Made by a program: the position numbers and the translations under genes. Of a stretch of DNA of 64,000 bases, positions 21,772 to 30,219 are shown one piece after another. Each line of letters begins with the position of its first letter. Positions within the stretch are counted from its first letter, which is position 1. Under the pieces are notes generated by a model, which saw only the letters and a program-made list of their open reading frames with translations, did no database searches and was not told the DNA's origin. This stretch comes from Catenuloplanes niger (GTDB taxonomy: Bacteria > Actinomycetota > Actinomycetes > Mycobacteriales > Micromonosporaceae), in assembly GCF_031458255.1 (NCBI RefSeq), contig NZ_JAVDYC010000001.1, positions 9,573,501 through 9,637,500 on the forward strand, written 5' to 3'.

Positions 21772-22770
21772 TTATCGGCCGGTGGTGGACTCGCGGGTGA
21801 CGAAGGTGGTCGGGATGGTCACGGGGTTCGCGGGCAGCGGTGCGCCCGCGAAGTGCGCCAGCAGCAGGCGGGCGGCCGCGTCGCCCATCTCCCGCAGCGG
21901 CTGGCGCACGGTGCTCAGTGGCGGTTGCGCGTGCGCGGCGAGCGGAAGGTCGTCGAAGCCGACGACCGCCACATCACCGGGTACGGTCCGGCCGGACTCG
22001 ACAACGGCCTGCATCGCGCCGGTGGCGGACAGGTCGTTGTGCGCGAACACGGCGTCGAACCCGGTGCCGGCGCTGCGCAGCACGGCCTCCCGGCCGCACC
22101 GGTAGGAGAAGTCGCCCTCGAAGACCAGCGCCGGGTCGATCGGCAGCCCGGCCTGCGCGTAGGCGTCGGCGAATCCGGCCACCCGCTCGCGCGTGCAGCC
22201 GAACGTGACCTTTCCGGTGATCACGAGCGGCCGGTGCCGGCCCAGCGCGATCAGGTGTTCGCCGGCCGAGCGGGCGCCCGACCGGTTGGTGGTGCCGACG
22301 GACGGGAACATCGGCCGGCGCGCGGCCCGGTCGTCGATCAGCACAACCGGCAGCCCGCCCGCGTAGAGCTCCGCGATGTAACCGGTCTGGCCGTCCGGCT
22401 CGACGACCAGCAGGCCGTCGAACGCGCGGGCGGAGACCTGCTGCGCGAACTGACGCATCGAGTCCTCGCCGCGGTTGACCGTGAACAGCAGCAGGCCGTA
22501 GCCGGCCGCCTCCATCGCGTCGACCGCGCCCTGCAGCACCTCGCCCATCCAGGGCCAGGTCAGCGACGGTACGAGCATGCCGACGATCCGGGTCCGGCCG
22601 CGTGCCAGACCGACCGCGCGGGCGCTGGGCACGTAACCGAGCTCGGCGATCACCCGCCGGACCCGGTCCGCGGTCTGCGCGTCGAGGTCGTCCTTGCCGT
22701 TGAGCACCCGGGAGACGGTGGTCTTGCTGACGCCCGCCGCCGCGGCCACGTCCGCGATGGTGATCGTCAA
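21772..22770 (-). CDS. LacI family transcriptional regulator of the Dpp-type operon
   Basis: A sugar-responsive DNA-binding protein of 332 aa. The N-terminal HTH reads [23 protein letters not shown] (about residues 2-25) with the hinge [10 protein letters not shown] periplasmic-binding-protein-like effector domain follows, with [15 protein letters not shown] and [25 protein letters not shown]. The open frame extends to 22878, but the TTG at 22770 is chosen: AGGAGG lies about 9 nt upstream and the HTH begins directly after it, as in the family. It lies 105 bp upstream of the binding-protein gene on the same strand. LacI-like operator candidates lie upstream at 22816-22841 and 22931-22942. Confidence 0.9.
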   Translation of the reverse strand: MTITIADVAAAAGVSKTTVSRVLNGKDDLDAQTADRVRRVIAELGYVPSARAVGLARGRTRIVGMLVPSLTWPWMGEVLQGAVDAMEAAGYGLLLFTVNRGEDSMRQFAQQVSARAFDGLLVVEPDGQTGYIAELYAGGLPVVLIDDRAARRPMFPSVGTTNRSGARSAGEHLIALGRHRPLVITGKVTFGCTRERVAGFADAYAQAGLPIDPALVFEGDFSYRCGREAVLRSAGTGFDAVFAHNDLSATGAMQAVVESGRTVPGDVAVVGFDDLPLAAHAQPPLSTVRQPLREMGDAAARLLLAHFAGAPLPANPVTIPTTFVTRESTTGR

Positions 22771-22815
22771 TCCACCCACCTCCTCGAGCCGTGTCGGCGC
22801 GGTTGACGACACGTT

Positions 22816-22942
22816 CGGAACCGGTTGCGGAAGCGGTTCCGTGGGGGGAGTCAACCGGAGTGAGCTGGGCCACGTCAATAACGGCCGGGTAACGAACCAC
22901 GCCTAACTTCAAGCCTTGTAGAAAGTGCGAGAGAACGCTCTC
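22816..22942. promoter_or_regulatory. LacI-type operator candidates upstream of the LacI gene
   Basis: CGGAACCG (22816-22823) and CGGTTCCG (22834-22841) are perfect inverted arms. Within them GGAAGCGGTTCC (22829-22840) is a CG-centred near palindrome with one mismatched pair. A second CG-centred 12-mer, GAGAACGCTCTC, lies at 22931-22942. Both have the size and centre of LacI-family operators and lie between the LacI gene and the divergent monooxygenase. Confidence 0.5.
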
Positions 22943-23045
22943 TCGGAATTGGGACGTTCCGCCACGCATCACCCGTGATCACTGATCGTCGCGATCGAAA
23001 CGTTATGATTTGGATCTGGCCCGATGCTCCGCTTGACTGGCGACC

Positions 23046-24170
23046 GTGAGAGCACTTGTGGTGGGTCTCGGCGTCTCCGGAATGGCCGCGGCGATCGCCC
23101 TGTCCCGGGCCGGCTGGACGCCGGTGATCGTGGAGCGGGCACCCGCACGGCGCACCGGCGGATACTTCGTCGGCCTGTTCCCCGCGGGCAAGAAGGCCGC
23201 GGACCGGCTCGGCGTCCTCGACCGCATGCACCTGCGCACCCCCACCGACCACCGGACCTGGGCGGTCGACGCCGGCGGTGAACGACGGCGCAGCATAGGC
23301 TTCCTCGACCAGCCCGGCCAGCCCGAGGGCACCATGCGCGGCGACGTGGAGGCCGCGCTCTGGGACGGGCTCGCGCCCGACACCGAGATCCGGTTCGGCA
23401 CCGGGCCGCTCTCCCTCCGGCAGACCGGCGACGCGGCCTGGGCCGACCTCGGCCGCGGCGAGGAGCGCTTCGACCTGGTGGTCGGCGCGGACGGGCTGCG
23501 TTCCACCGTGCGCCGGCTCGCGTTCGGCCCGGACGAGCGATTCCTGCGCCCGGCCCGCTCCATGATCTGCACGTTCGCGCTGGACGCGCCGGTGCCCGGC
23601 TACTCCGGCTCGGACCAGCTCGCGCTGGTCGAGCCCGGCCGCGCGCTGTGGGTCTTCCCGTACCGGGACCGCCCGCCGACCGCGCTGTTCGCCTACCGGG
23701 CCCGCGACGTCGACGCGGAGCAGCGGCGCGATCCGGCCGAGGCGCTGGCCGCCCGCTACGCCGGCATGGGCGAGCCGGTGCCGTGGGTGCTGAACCGGCT
23801 GGCCCACGCGCCGGAACGGCTCTTCGACTCGGTGCGGCAGGTCCGCATGCCGCACTGGCACCGGGGCCGGGTGGTGCTGCTCGGCGACGCCGCCTGGTGT
23901 CTCACGCTCTACTCCGGCATGGGCGCCAGCACCGGCATGATGGGCGCGGCCGCGCTCGGTGACGCGCTCACCGCCGGCCTGCCGCTGCCCCGCGCGCTGC
24001 GCGCGTGGGAGCGCACGATGCGCCCCACCATCCGCGCCCACCAGCTGATCGCGCACGTCAAGGGCGAGGGCTTCGTCCCGTCCAACCCCTTCAACCACGG
24101 GGTACGCCGATTCGTCGTCGGCCAGGCCGCCAAGCTCCTGATCCGCAAGCCCCGCCCGGCGATCGTCTGA
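23046..24170 (+). CDS. FAD-dependent monooxygenase (PHBH-like)
   Basis: A flavoprotein hydroxylase of 374 aa. The N-terminal dinucleotide-binding motif is VGLGVSGMAAAIAL (GxGxxG, residues 5-18), with the acidic end of strand 2 in VIVERAP. DLVVGADGLRSTVRR is the DG motif that contacts both FAD and NAD(P)H. VVLLGDAAWCLTLYSGMGASTGM is the second FAD motif (GD). The C-terminus lacks a membrane or thioredoxin-like domain. The substrate is unknown. The GTG has no Shine-Dalgarno; a -10-like TATGAT lies at 23004-23009. It is divergent from the LacI gene across 275 bp. Confidence 0.85.
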   Translation: MRALVVGLGVSGMAAAIALSRAGWTPVIVERAPARRTGGYFVGLFPAGKKAADRLGVLDRMHLRTPTDHRTWAVDAGGERRRSIGFLDQPGQPEGTMRGDVEAALWDGLAPDTEIRFGTGPLSLRQTGDAAWADLGRGEERFDLVVGADGLRSTVRRLAFGPDERFLRPARSMICTFALDAPVPGYSGSDQLALVEPGRALWVFPYRDRPPTALFAYRARDVDAEQRRDPAEALAARYAGMGEPVPWVLNRLAHAPERLFDSVRQVRMPHWHRGRVVLLGDAAWCLTLYSGMGASTGMMGAAALGDALTAGLPLPRALRAWERTMRPTIRAHQLIAHVKGEGFVPSNPFNHGVRRFVVGQAAKLLIRKPRPAIV

Positions 24171-24233
24171 GCCTCGCCCGCCCGCGGCGCGGACGGGCCT
24201 CCCGAGCGCCGGCCCCCGGTGCCGGGACGGCGC

Positions 24234-25250
24234 CTAGGCGGCGGCGCGGGCGACGGCCGGGCGACGGCGCAGCCCGGGGACGGTCAGCGCGGGCGGCACG
24301 AGGGCCTGGTCGAGCGTGCCGACGTCGGTGCCGGGCGGGACGATCGCGTCGATCCGGTCGAGGACGTCGTCGGTGAGCCGCACGTCCAGGCCCGCGATCA
24401 GGTCGTCGAGGTGCCGCGCGGTGCGGACCCCGATCAGCGCGCTGGTCACGCCCGGATGCGCGATCGCGAACGCCATCGCGAGGTGCGTCATCGGCAGTCC
24501 GGCCTCGGCCGCGAGCGGGAGCAGTTCCGCCGCCACGTCGATCCGGCGCTCGTCGCCGAGGTGCCGCAGCATCCCCGCCCGCCGGAGATCACCGCCGGCG
24601 CCGCGCACCCGGCCGGTCAGCAGACCCTGGCCGAGCGGGCCCCAGACCAGCGTGCCCATGCCGAAGCGCTGGACGACCGGCAGCAGCTCACGCTCGATGC
24701 CGCGGTTGAGGATCGAGTAGACCGGCTGCTCGGTGTGGAACCGGGCCAGGCCGCGGCGCTCAGCCACCCACTGCGCCTCCACGATGTCGGACACGGGCGT
24801 GTGCGACGCGCCGATCGCGCGCACCTTGCCGTCCCGGATCAGGTCGGTGAGCGCGGACAGCGTCTCCTCGACGTCGGTGGCCGGGTCCGGGTAGTGGATC
24901 TGGTACAGGTCGATGCGGTCGGTACGCAGCCGGCGCAGCGAGTTCTCCACCGCGGTGACGATCCAGCGGCGCGACGTACCCCGGCGGTTGGGGTCGTCAC
25001 CGGCCGGGCGGCCGAACTTGGTGGCGAGCACGACGTCGTCCCGCCGCCCGTGCAGCGCCGCGCCGATGACCTCCTCCGAGTCGCCGTACGCGTCGGAGGT
25101 GTCGATCAGGTTGATGCCGGCGTCCAGCGCGCGGTGGATCAGACCGGCCGACTGCTCCGGCGTGTTGCCCATGGCCGTGGCCAGCATCAGCCCGCCGAGA
25201 CCGTACGGACTGACCCGGATGCCGGTCCGGCCGAGGGTGCGGTACCTCAT
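24234..25250 (-). CDS. Aldo/keto reductase
   Basis: An NADPH-dependent (beta/alpha)8 oxidoreductase of 338 aa. It starts with RYRTLGRTGIRVSPYGLGG, typical of the family. The catalytic tetrad is readable: Asp and Tyr in LIDTSDAYGDSEEVIG, Lys in VVLATKFG and His in DLYQIHYPDP. The C-terminal cofactor region includes TSALIGVRTARHLDDL. The start at 25250 is supported by GGGAGAG 5 nt upstream; the open frame above it runs into the operators. It is divergent from a TetR regulator with two identical operators between them. Confidence 0.92.
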   Translation of the reverse strand: MRYRTLGRTGIRVSPYGLGGLMLATAMGNTPEQSAGLIHRALDAGINLIDTSDAYGDSEEVIGAALHGRRDDVVLATKFGRPAGDDPNRRGTSRRWIVTAVENSLRRLRTDRIDLYQIHYPDPATDVEETLSALTDLIRDGKVRAIGASHTPVSDIVEAQWVAERRGLARFHTEQPVYSILNRGIERELLPVVQRFGMGTLVWGPLGQGLLTGRVRGAGGDLRRAGMLRHLGDERRIDVAAELLPLAAEAGLPMTHLAMAFAIAHPGVTSALIGVRTARHLDDLIAGLDVRLTDDVLDRIDAIVPPGTDVGTLDQALVPPALTVPGLRRRPAVARAAA

Positions 25251-25275
25251 GTTCTCTCCCTGCGGATACGATAAG

Positions 25276-25314
25276 CGGAAAGCTTTTCCGGAACTATACG
25301 GAAAGCTTTTCCGG
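25276..25314. promoter_or_regulatory. Two identical 16-bp operators between the aldo/keto reductase and TetR genes
   Basis: CGGAAAGCTTTTCCGG occurs exactly at 25276-25291 and 25299-25314, period 23 bp (about two helix turns). Each copy has inverted arms CGGAAA / TTTCCG around GCT. They sit 26 bp from the reductase start and 23 bp from the TetR ATG, so bound repressor would block both. Confidence 0.8.
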
Positions 25315-25336
25315 TTACGCAAGAGAGGTGACGGCC

Positions 25337-25927
25337 ATGACCGATGAACCCCGCCGCCGGCGCGCGGACGCCCGGCGCAACGTGGACGCGCTCCTGGAGG
25401 CCGCGCGCACGGTCTTCGCCACCTCGGGCGTGGACGCGCCGGCCAAGGAGATCACCGACCTGGCCGGCGTCGGCGTCGGCACGCTCTACCGGCACTTCCC
25501 ACAGCGCGCCGACCTGGTCAAGGCCGTGGTGGAGACCGGCATCGACGCGGTCGCGGACGCCGGGCCGCACCTGTGCGCCGCGTACCCACCGGCGGAGGCA
25601 CTGGACCGGTGGGTACGGCGGTTCGCCGAGCTGCTCGCGACCAAGCGCGGCCTCGCGTCCGCGCTGCACTCCGGCGACGCGGCGTTCGCCGGGCTGCCCG
25701 GTTACTTCGTGGCGCGGCTCGGACCCGCGCTCACGGTCCTGCTCGACGCGGGACGGGCGGACGGGTCGATCCGGGACGACGTCGCGGCCGAGGACGTGCT
25801 GCACGCGATCACGCAGCTGTGCCGTCCCGTCCCCGGCCGCGACCCGGACTACCACCATCGCATCGTGGCGGTCTTCGTCGACGGACTGCGCCGTCCCGCA
25901 CCCACGTCGCCGGCGACCGCCGCCTAA
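25337..25927 (+). CDS. TetR family transcriptional regulator
   Basis: A regulator of 196 aa. The N-terminal HTH has NVDALLEAARTVFATSGVDAPAKEITDLAGVGVGTLYRHFPQ split over helices 1-3, the recognition helix being VGVGTLYRHF. A helical ligand domain with a SbtR-like C-terminal half follows, containing RFAELLATKRGLASAL. The ATG at 25337 is chosen, with GAGAGGTG upstream; the GTG at 25328 is possible. Its operators are most likely the twin 16-mers just upstream, controlling itself and the reductase. Its TAA stop overlaps the TAG stop of the convergent mannosidase within CTAA (25924-25927). Confidence 0.9.
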   Translation: MTDEPRRRRADARRNVDALLEAARTVFATSGVDAPAKEITDLAGVGVGTLYRHFPQRADLVKAVVETGIDAVADAGPHLCAAYPPAEALDRWVRRFAELLATKRGLASALHSGDAAFAGLPGYFVARLGPALTVLLDAGRADGSIRDDVAAEDVLHAITQLCRPVPGRDPDYHHRIVAVFVDGLRRPAPTSPATAA

Positions 25928-28725
25928 CCCACCGGGCCGTACACCTCGAACTCCGGGATCCGGGCGGCGTCGTCGTGGCCGGCCTCGGTGACGGTGAGCC
26001 GGACGTGCCGGGCCGGGACCGCGGTGACCGGGTGGTACGTGCGGCTGTCGCGCATCCCGGACGCGCTCACCGCGGTGGTCCAGGTGATGCCGTCGACCGA
26101 GGTGGCGATCGTGTACCCGCGGGTGTTCAGGTCGGTCGCCTCGCCGCCGAGCCCGGCGTTCTTGAGCACGAACCCGGTCACGTCCCGGGTGCCACCGAGG
26201 TCGACCCGCAGCGTCGGGTCGACCGTGCCCTTCGCGCACCACTTGGTGCCGAGGTCGCCGTCGAACGCGCGGGCCGGCTCCTCACCGGCCGCGCAGACGG
26301 CGGCCCCGGTCGCGGGCCGGCCGGCAGCCAGGTTCGGCCCGAGGTCGGGTGCGGGCGGCACCGGGGCGGCGCCGTCCTCGACCGACGGCGGCACGTCGGC
26401 CGGGTTCGTTCCCCAGGCCGACGGGCTCGCGCCCATGGTGTACGTCAGGCTCCTGCCCGCGCCGATGCCGATCTCCGCGAACAGGTCGGAGTACCGCAGC
26501 CACGACCGCGTGACGGCGGCGTCCTGGAGCGTGACGCCCTGCACGTACGGGTTGGCCCGGCCCGCGCCCGGTGCACTGATCTCCAGGTCGCCGCTCGCCC
26601 GGCTGATGACGATCCGCGGGAAGAGCGGGCCGTGCAGCGCGAGGACGTCGCTGCCGGGCGTGACCGGGTACATGCCGAGCGCGGCCCAGACGTACCAGGC
26701 GGACGTGGAACCGAGATCGTCGTTGCCGGGCAGGCCGCCGGGGCTCGAGTTGAACGTCTCGGTCATCACCCGCCGCACGACCGCGCTGGTCCGCGCGGGC
26801 ACACCGGCGTAGTGGTAGATCCACGGCGTACCGTGCTCGGGCTCGTTGCCCATGTAGAAGTACGGCGCGGACAGGCCGCCGTTGAGCTGCGTGAAGTGGT
26901 GGTCGAGCCGCTGCACCGCGGTCTGCGGGCCGCCCATCAGCGCGATCAGCCCGCGGTAGTCGTACGGCACCATCCAGGTGTACTGCGAGGCGTTGCCCTC
27001 CGCGTAGCCGTTCCCCGGGGCGCCGAAGGCCGGATCGAGCCGCGCGGCCCAGGTGCCGTCCGCGTTGCGCGCCTGCAGGTAGCCGGAGACCGGGTTGTAG
27101 ACGTTGCGCCACCACTGCGCGCGCTCGATGTACCGGTCGTAGCGCGCGGTGTCGCCGAGCGAGCGGGCGTACTGCGCGACGGCGAAGTCGGACGCGGAGT
27201 ACTCCAGCGACGTGGCGGCGTTGCCCGGCACGTACCGCCGCGCCACGTAGTCGGCCTGGTCCCCGCGGATCGGTTTGCCCTGCATGAGATCGCCGTTCGC
27301 GTTGCGGTCCATCAGGTCCAGCGCGGCGGCCGTGTCGAAGTTCCGCACGCCGAACGCGCGCAACGCCGCGACCACGATCGGTCCCGGGTCACCGGGCATC
27401 ACGTAGTTCTCGTTGTGAGCGTGTCCCCACTTCGGCAGCAGTCCGCCCTGCTGGCCGGCGAGCACCAGCGACTTCGCCATGTCGCCGGCCTCGTTCGGTG
27501 CGACCATCGCGATCAGCGAGGCCCAGGAGCGGTAGATGTCCCAGCCGGAGAAGTTCTGGTAGACCGGGTGCGTCGCCGTGTGGACCAGGTCGTCGTAGCC
27601 GCGGTACCGGCCGTCCCGGTCGCTGGCCAGGTTGGGGTTGACCATCACGTGGTAGAGGGCCGTGTAGAACGTCGTCAGGTCGTCCGGGGTGCCACCGCCG
27701 ACCCGGATCCGGTTCAGCACGTCGTTCCACCGGTCGTGGGCGGCGGTGCGCAGTTGCGAGAACGTGCGGTTCGCGCTCTCCCCGGTGAGGTTGCCCGCCG
27801 CGCCGGCCGGGTCCACGAACGAGATGCCGACCCGCATCTCCACGGTGTCGTTGTCCCGGGTGTCGAAGGTCAGGTAGCCGCCGGTCCGGACACCGCTCAC
27901 GGACGCCACGCCCGGCGACACCGTTTTGTAGTGCCAGGTGCCGACCGAGCTCGGCGCCCGGTCGAACTCGATCCGGTAGAAGATCTTGTAGGTCTCCGAC
28001 GACACGGTCGGATTGTTCTCGTTCGGCGGTTCCTGCTCCTCGCAGAAGCCGCCGCCGGTTACCGTGCCGGTGACCGTGTTGCCGCTGATCGAGATCGCGC
28101 CGTCCCGGTTACCGGTGGCGCTCCGGCTGCTGTTCAGCAGGACCCGCGCCGCCGTCGTCCGCGGGAACCTCATCCGCATCGCCGCGGTCCGCTCGGTGGC
28201 GGTCGTCTCGACGACGGTCTCGGTCGCGTCCGCGTTGCGCAGCGTGGTCTGGTAATACCCCGGTTCCGCGCTCTCCTTGGCCGGCACGCGCGTCGCCCGG
28301 TACGACGTCCAGGTCGTACCCGGTGATCCGGTGAGGTCGCCGACCAGCGGCAGGATGCCGATGTCCTGACTGTTGGCGCAGCCGGCCCCGTTGAGGTGCG
28401 TGAGGCTGAACTGGCTGATGTGCACGTCGTCGTGACGGTAACCGGACGGCGACGCCGTCGGGCTGTCCGGGCTCAACTGCACCATGCCGAACGGCAGCAC
28501 CGGGCCGGGCAGCGTGTTGCCGGCCCGGCCGCCGGGCACCGGGTGCGCCACGGAGCTGAACCCGGTGCCGATGAACGGATCGACGTACGGCGTGAGGTTC
28601 GCCCGCGGCAGTTTGATCGGCTCGGCCGCGCCGGCGGCCGGTGCGAGCACGGTGCCGACGGCGGAGGCGAGCAGCGCGACCGCGAGCGCTCCCGCGGATG
28701 TTCTTCGGCGCACGGATGTCCTCAT
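25924..28725 (-). CDS. Secreted GH92 alpha-1,2-mannosidase with C-terminal F5/8C (CBM32-like) domain
   Basis: An exported exo-alpha-mannosidase of 933 aa. The signal peptide (RTSVRRRTSAGALAVALLA, cleavage near AAGAAE) leads into the GH92 N-terminal beta-sandwich with VDPFIGTG. The catalytic (alpha/alpha)6 domain carries the signature stretches YQNFSGWDIYRSW, NEPEHGTPWIYHYAG and GGLPGNDDLGSTSAWYVW. After a Pro-rich linker (about residues 775-795) comes a discoidin-like carbohydrate-binding domain of about 135 aa with DGDLGTKWCAKG and EFEVYGP. GH92 enzymes are calcium-dependent and trim alpha-mannosides, for example from N-glycans or fungal mannans. It follows the ROK gene on the same strand after 83 bp. 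Confidence 0.93.
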   Translation of the reverse strand: MRTSVRRRTSAGALAVALLASAVGTVLAPAAGAAEPIKLPRANLTPYVDPFIGTGFSSVAHPVPGGRAGNTLPGPVLPFGMVQLSPDSPTASPSGYRHDDVHISQFSLTHLNGAGCANSQDIGILPLVGDLTGSPGTTWTSYRATRVPAKESAEPGYYQTTLRNADATETVVETTATERTAAMRMRFPRTTAARVLLNSSRSATGNRDGAISISGNTVTGTVTGGGFCEEQEPPNENNPTVSSETYKIFYRIEFDRAPSSVGTWHYKTVSPGVASVSGVRTGGYLTFDTRDNDTVEMRVGISFVDPAGAAGNLTGESANRTFSQLRTAAHDRWNDVLNRIRVGGGTPDDLTTFYTALYHVMVNPNLASDRDGRYRGYDDLVHTATHPVYQNFSGWDIYRSWASLIAMVAPNEAGDMAKSLVLAGQQGGLLPKWGHAHNENYVMPGDPGPIVVAALRAFGVRNFDTAAALDLMDRNANGDLMQGKPIRGDQADYVARRYVPGNAATSLEYSASDFAVAQYARSLGDTARYDRYIERAQWWRNVYNPVSGYLQARNADGTWAARLDPAFGAPGNGYAEGNASQYTWMVPYDYRGLIALMGGPQTAVQRLDHHFTQLNGGLSAPYFYMGNEPEHGTPWIYHYAGVPARTSAVVRRVMTETFNSSPGGLPGNDDLGSTSAWYVWAALGMYPVTPGSDVLALHGPLFPRIVISRASGDLEISAPGAGRANPYVQGVTLQDAAVTRSWLRYSDLFAEIGIGAGRSLTYTMGASPSAWGTNPADVPPSVEDGAAPVPPAPDLGPNLAAGRPATGAAVCAAGEEPARAFDGDLGTKWCAKGTVDPTLRVDLGGTRDVTGFVLKNAGLGGEATDLNTRGYTIATSVDGITWTTAVSASGMRDSRTYHPVTAVPARHVRLTVTEAGHDDAARIPEFEVYGPVG

Positions 28726-28808
28726 TCGACGATGGGAGGATGAACCCCGCCTTTATATGCCATCCCCGGTCACCACGGGGGGCCGTGCCCACCGCGCCCT
28801 CGGCCGGA

Positions 28809-30059
28809 TCAGCGGCGGCGCCGGGTGACCGAACGTGTGGCGGCGGTGGGGGCGCCGGTGGCCGCGGTGCCGCGGGCCCCGCCGTCGGCGATCAGGCGGG
28901 CCACCGGCAGCGTGGCCGCGCCCATCGCGACCGCGTCCGGGCCGAGCTCGCAGAGGTCGATGGTGACCTGTTCGAACGGCCGGCGCAGCGCGTGCCGCGC
29001 GGTGGCCTCGCGGATCTGCGGCAACAGGGCCTGGCCGAGCGCGAGACCGGCCCAGCCGCCGAGCACGATCCGCTCCGGGTTGAAGAGGTTGACCAGGGTG
29101 GCGAGGCCGGCGCCGAGGTAGCCGGCGGTGTCCGCGAGCACCTGCGCGCCGGCCCTGGTGCCGTGTGCGGCGATCACGGCGGCGAGCGCGGACTCCTCGT
29201 CGGCGCCGGGCGCGCGCTTGCCCCGGTTCGCGATCCGGTACCGGTCCAGCACGCTCTCCGCGCCGACGTAGGCCTCCAGGCAGCCCCGCGAACCGCAGCG
29301 GCAGTCGCGCCCACCGTAGACGATCGGGGTGTGCCCCCACTCCCCCGCGCTGGAGTGCGCGCCCCGGTACGACGCGCCGTCCGCGATCACGGCGGCGCCG
29401 ACGCCGGTGCCGACCATGGCGACCACCGCGTGCCGGGCGCCGCGGCCGGCGCCGAACCACATCTCGGCCTGGCCGAGCGTCTTGGCTCCGTTGTCGACCA
29501 GCACCGGGATGTCGGTGATCTCGCGCAGCATCGCGCCGAGCGGCACGCCGTCCCAGCCGAGCGTCTGCGCGTGCACCACGGCGTCGCCGTCGACCACGCC
29601 GGAGACCGCCACGCCGAATCCGAGCACCGCGGCCGGGTCCGTGCCGGACTGCGCGGTCACCGAGGCGAGCCCGTCGCGCAGGTACCCGAGCACGTCGGCC
29701 GGTGCGGGACGGGTGGACGGGATCGGGAACTCGGCCTTGGCCAGCGGCGTCATCGCCAGGTCGAACAGCTCCACCTGCACCCGGGTCTCGCCGACGTCCG
29801 CGCCGATGACGTGGCCGAAGCCGGGCGCGACGCGCAGCAGGATGCGTGGGCGGCCGCCGTCGGAGTCGACCGAGCCGGCCTCCTCGACCAGGCCTTCCGC
29901 GACCATCTCGCCGATCAGGTTGCTGACGCTGGCCTGACTGAGCGCGGTGGCCTGGGCGAGCTCGTGCCGGGAGACCGGCCCGCTGCGGTAGAGGGTGCTC
30001 AGCAGCACGGAGCGGTTGGCGCGGCGGACGTCGCGCACCGTCGTCCGTTTCGGGTCCAT
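28809..30059 (-). CDS. ROK family transcriptional regulator
   Basis: A sugar-responsive repressor of 416 aa of the NagC/XylR type. The N-terminal winged helix (about residues 10-75) has RSGPVSRHELAQATALSQASVSNLIGEMV. The ROK/ASKHA domain then starts VIGADVGETRVQVELFD and includes VGTGVGAAVI, the signature SSAGEWGHTPI and the zinc motif CRCGSRGCLE. The start at 30059 (MDPKRT) is preferred over the upstream ATG at 30107 because AGGAAG lies 9-10 nt before it. It heads a unit with the GH92 gene and is divergent from the GH1 gene; an AT-rich inverted repeat lies between them. Confidence 0.9.
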   Translation of the reverse strand: MDPKRTTVRDVRRANRSVLLSTLYRSGPVSRHELAQATALSQASVSNLIGEMVAEGLVEEAGSVDSDGGRPRILLRVAPGFGHVIGADVGETRVQVELFDLAMTPLAKAEFPIPSTRPAPADVLGYLRDGLASVTAQSGTDPAAVLGFGVAVSGVVDGDAVVHAQTLGWDGVPLGAMLREITDIPVLVDNGAKTLGQAEMWFGAGRGARHAVVAMVGTGVGAAVIADGASYRGAHSSAGEWGHTPIVYGGRDCRCGSRGCLEAYVGAESVLDRYRIANRGKRAPGADEESALAAVIAAHGTRAGAQVLADTAGYLGAGLATLVNLFNPERIVLGGWAGLALGQALLPQIREATARHALRRPFEQVTIDLCELGPDAVAMGAATLPVARLIADGGARGTAATGAPTAATRSVTRRRR

Positions 30060-30168
30060 GGCCGGGCATCTTCCTTCGTCGTGAGGGGCGCGTCCAGCAT
30101 GCCGCATGCGCGCGGGCTACAGCATGAACCAAGCCGTGAAGGCTCTTGAGTCCGGCCGCGGTCCTGGT

Positions 30169-30188
30169 TTAATAACGTCGTAAATTAA
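30169..30188. promoter_or_regulatory. AT-rich inverted repeat, candidate ROK operator
   Basis: TTAAT (30169-30173) and ATTAA (30184-30188) are perfect arms around 10 bp, inside a strikingly AT-rich island in very GC-rich DNA. ROK repressors of the NagC/XylR type bind AT-rich palindromes. The site lies 109 bp from the ROK start and 31 bp from the beta-glucosidase start, so it could serve both. Confidence 0.5.
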
Positions 30189-30219
30189 GTGCTGAAAGAT
30201 CACCATCGGAGGAGCCTCA

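Noticed and set aside
22771..22878. Upstream extension of the LacI frame at 21772-22770
   Set aside because: LacI proteins start directly at the HTH; AGGAGG sits just before the TTG at 22770, and the extension covers an operator candidate.
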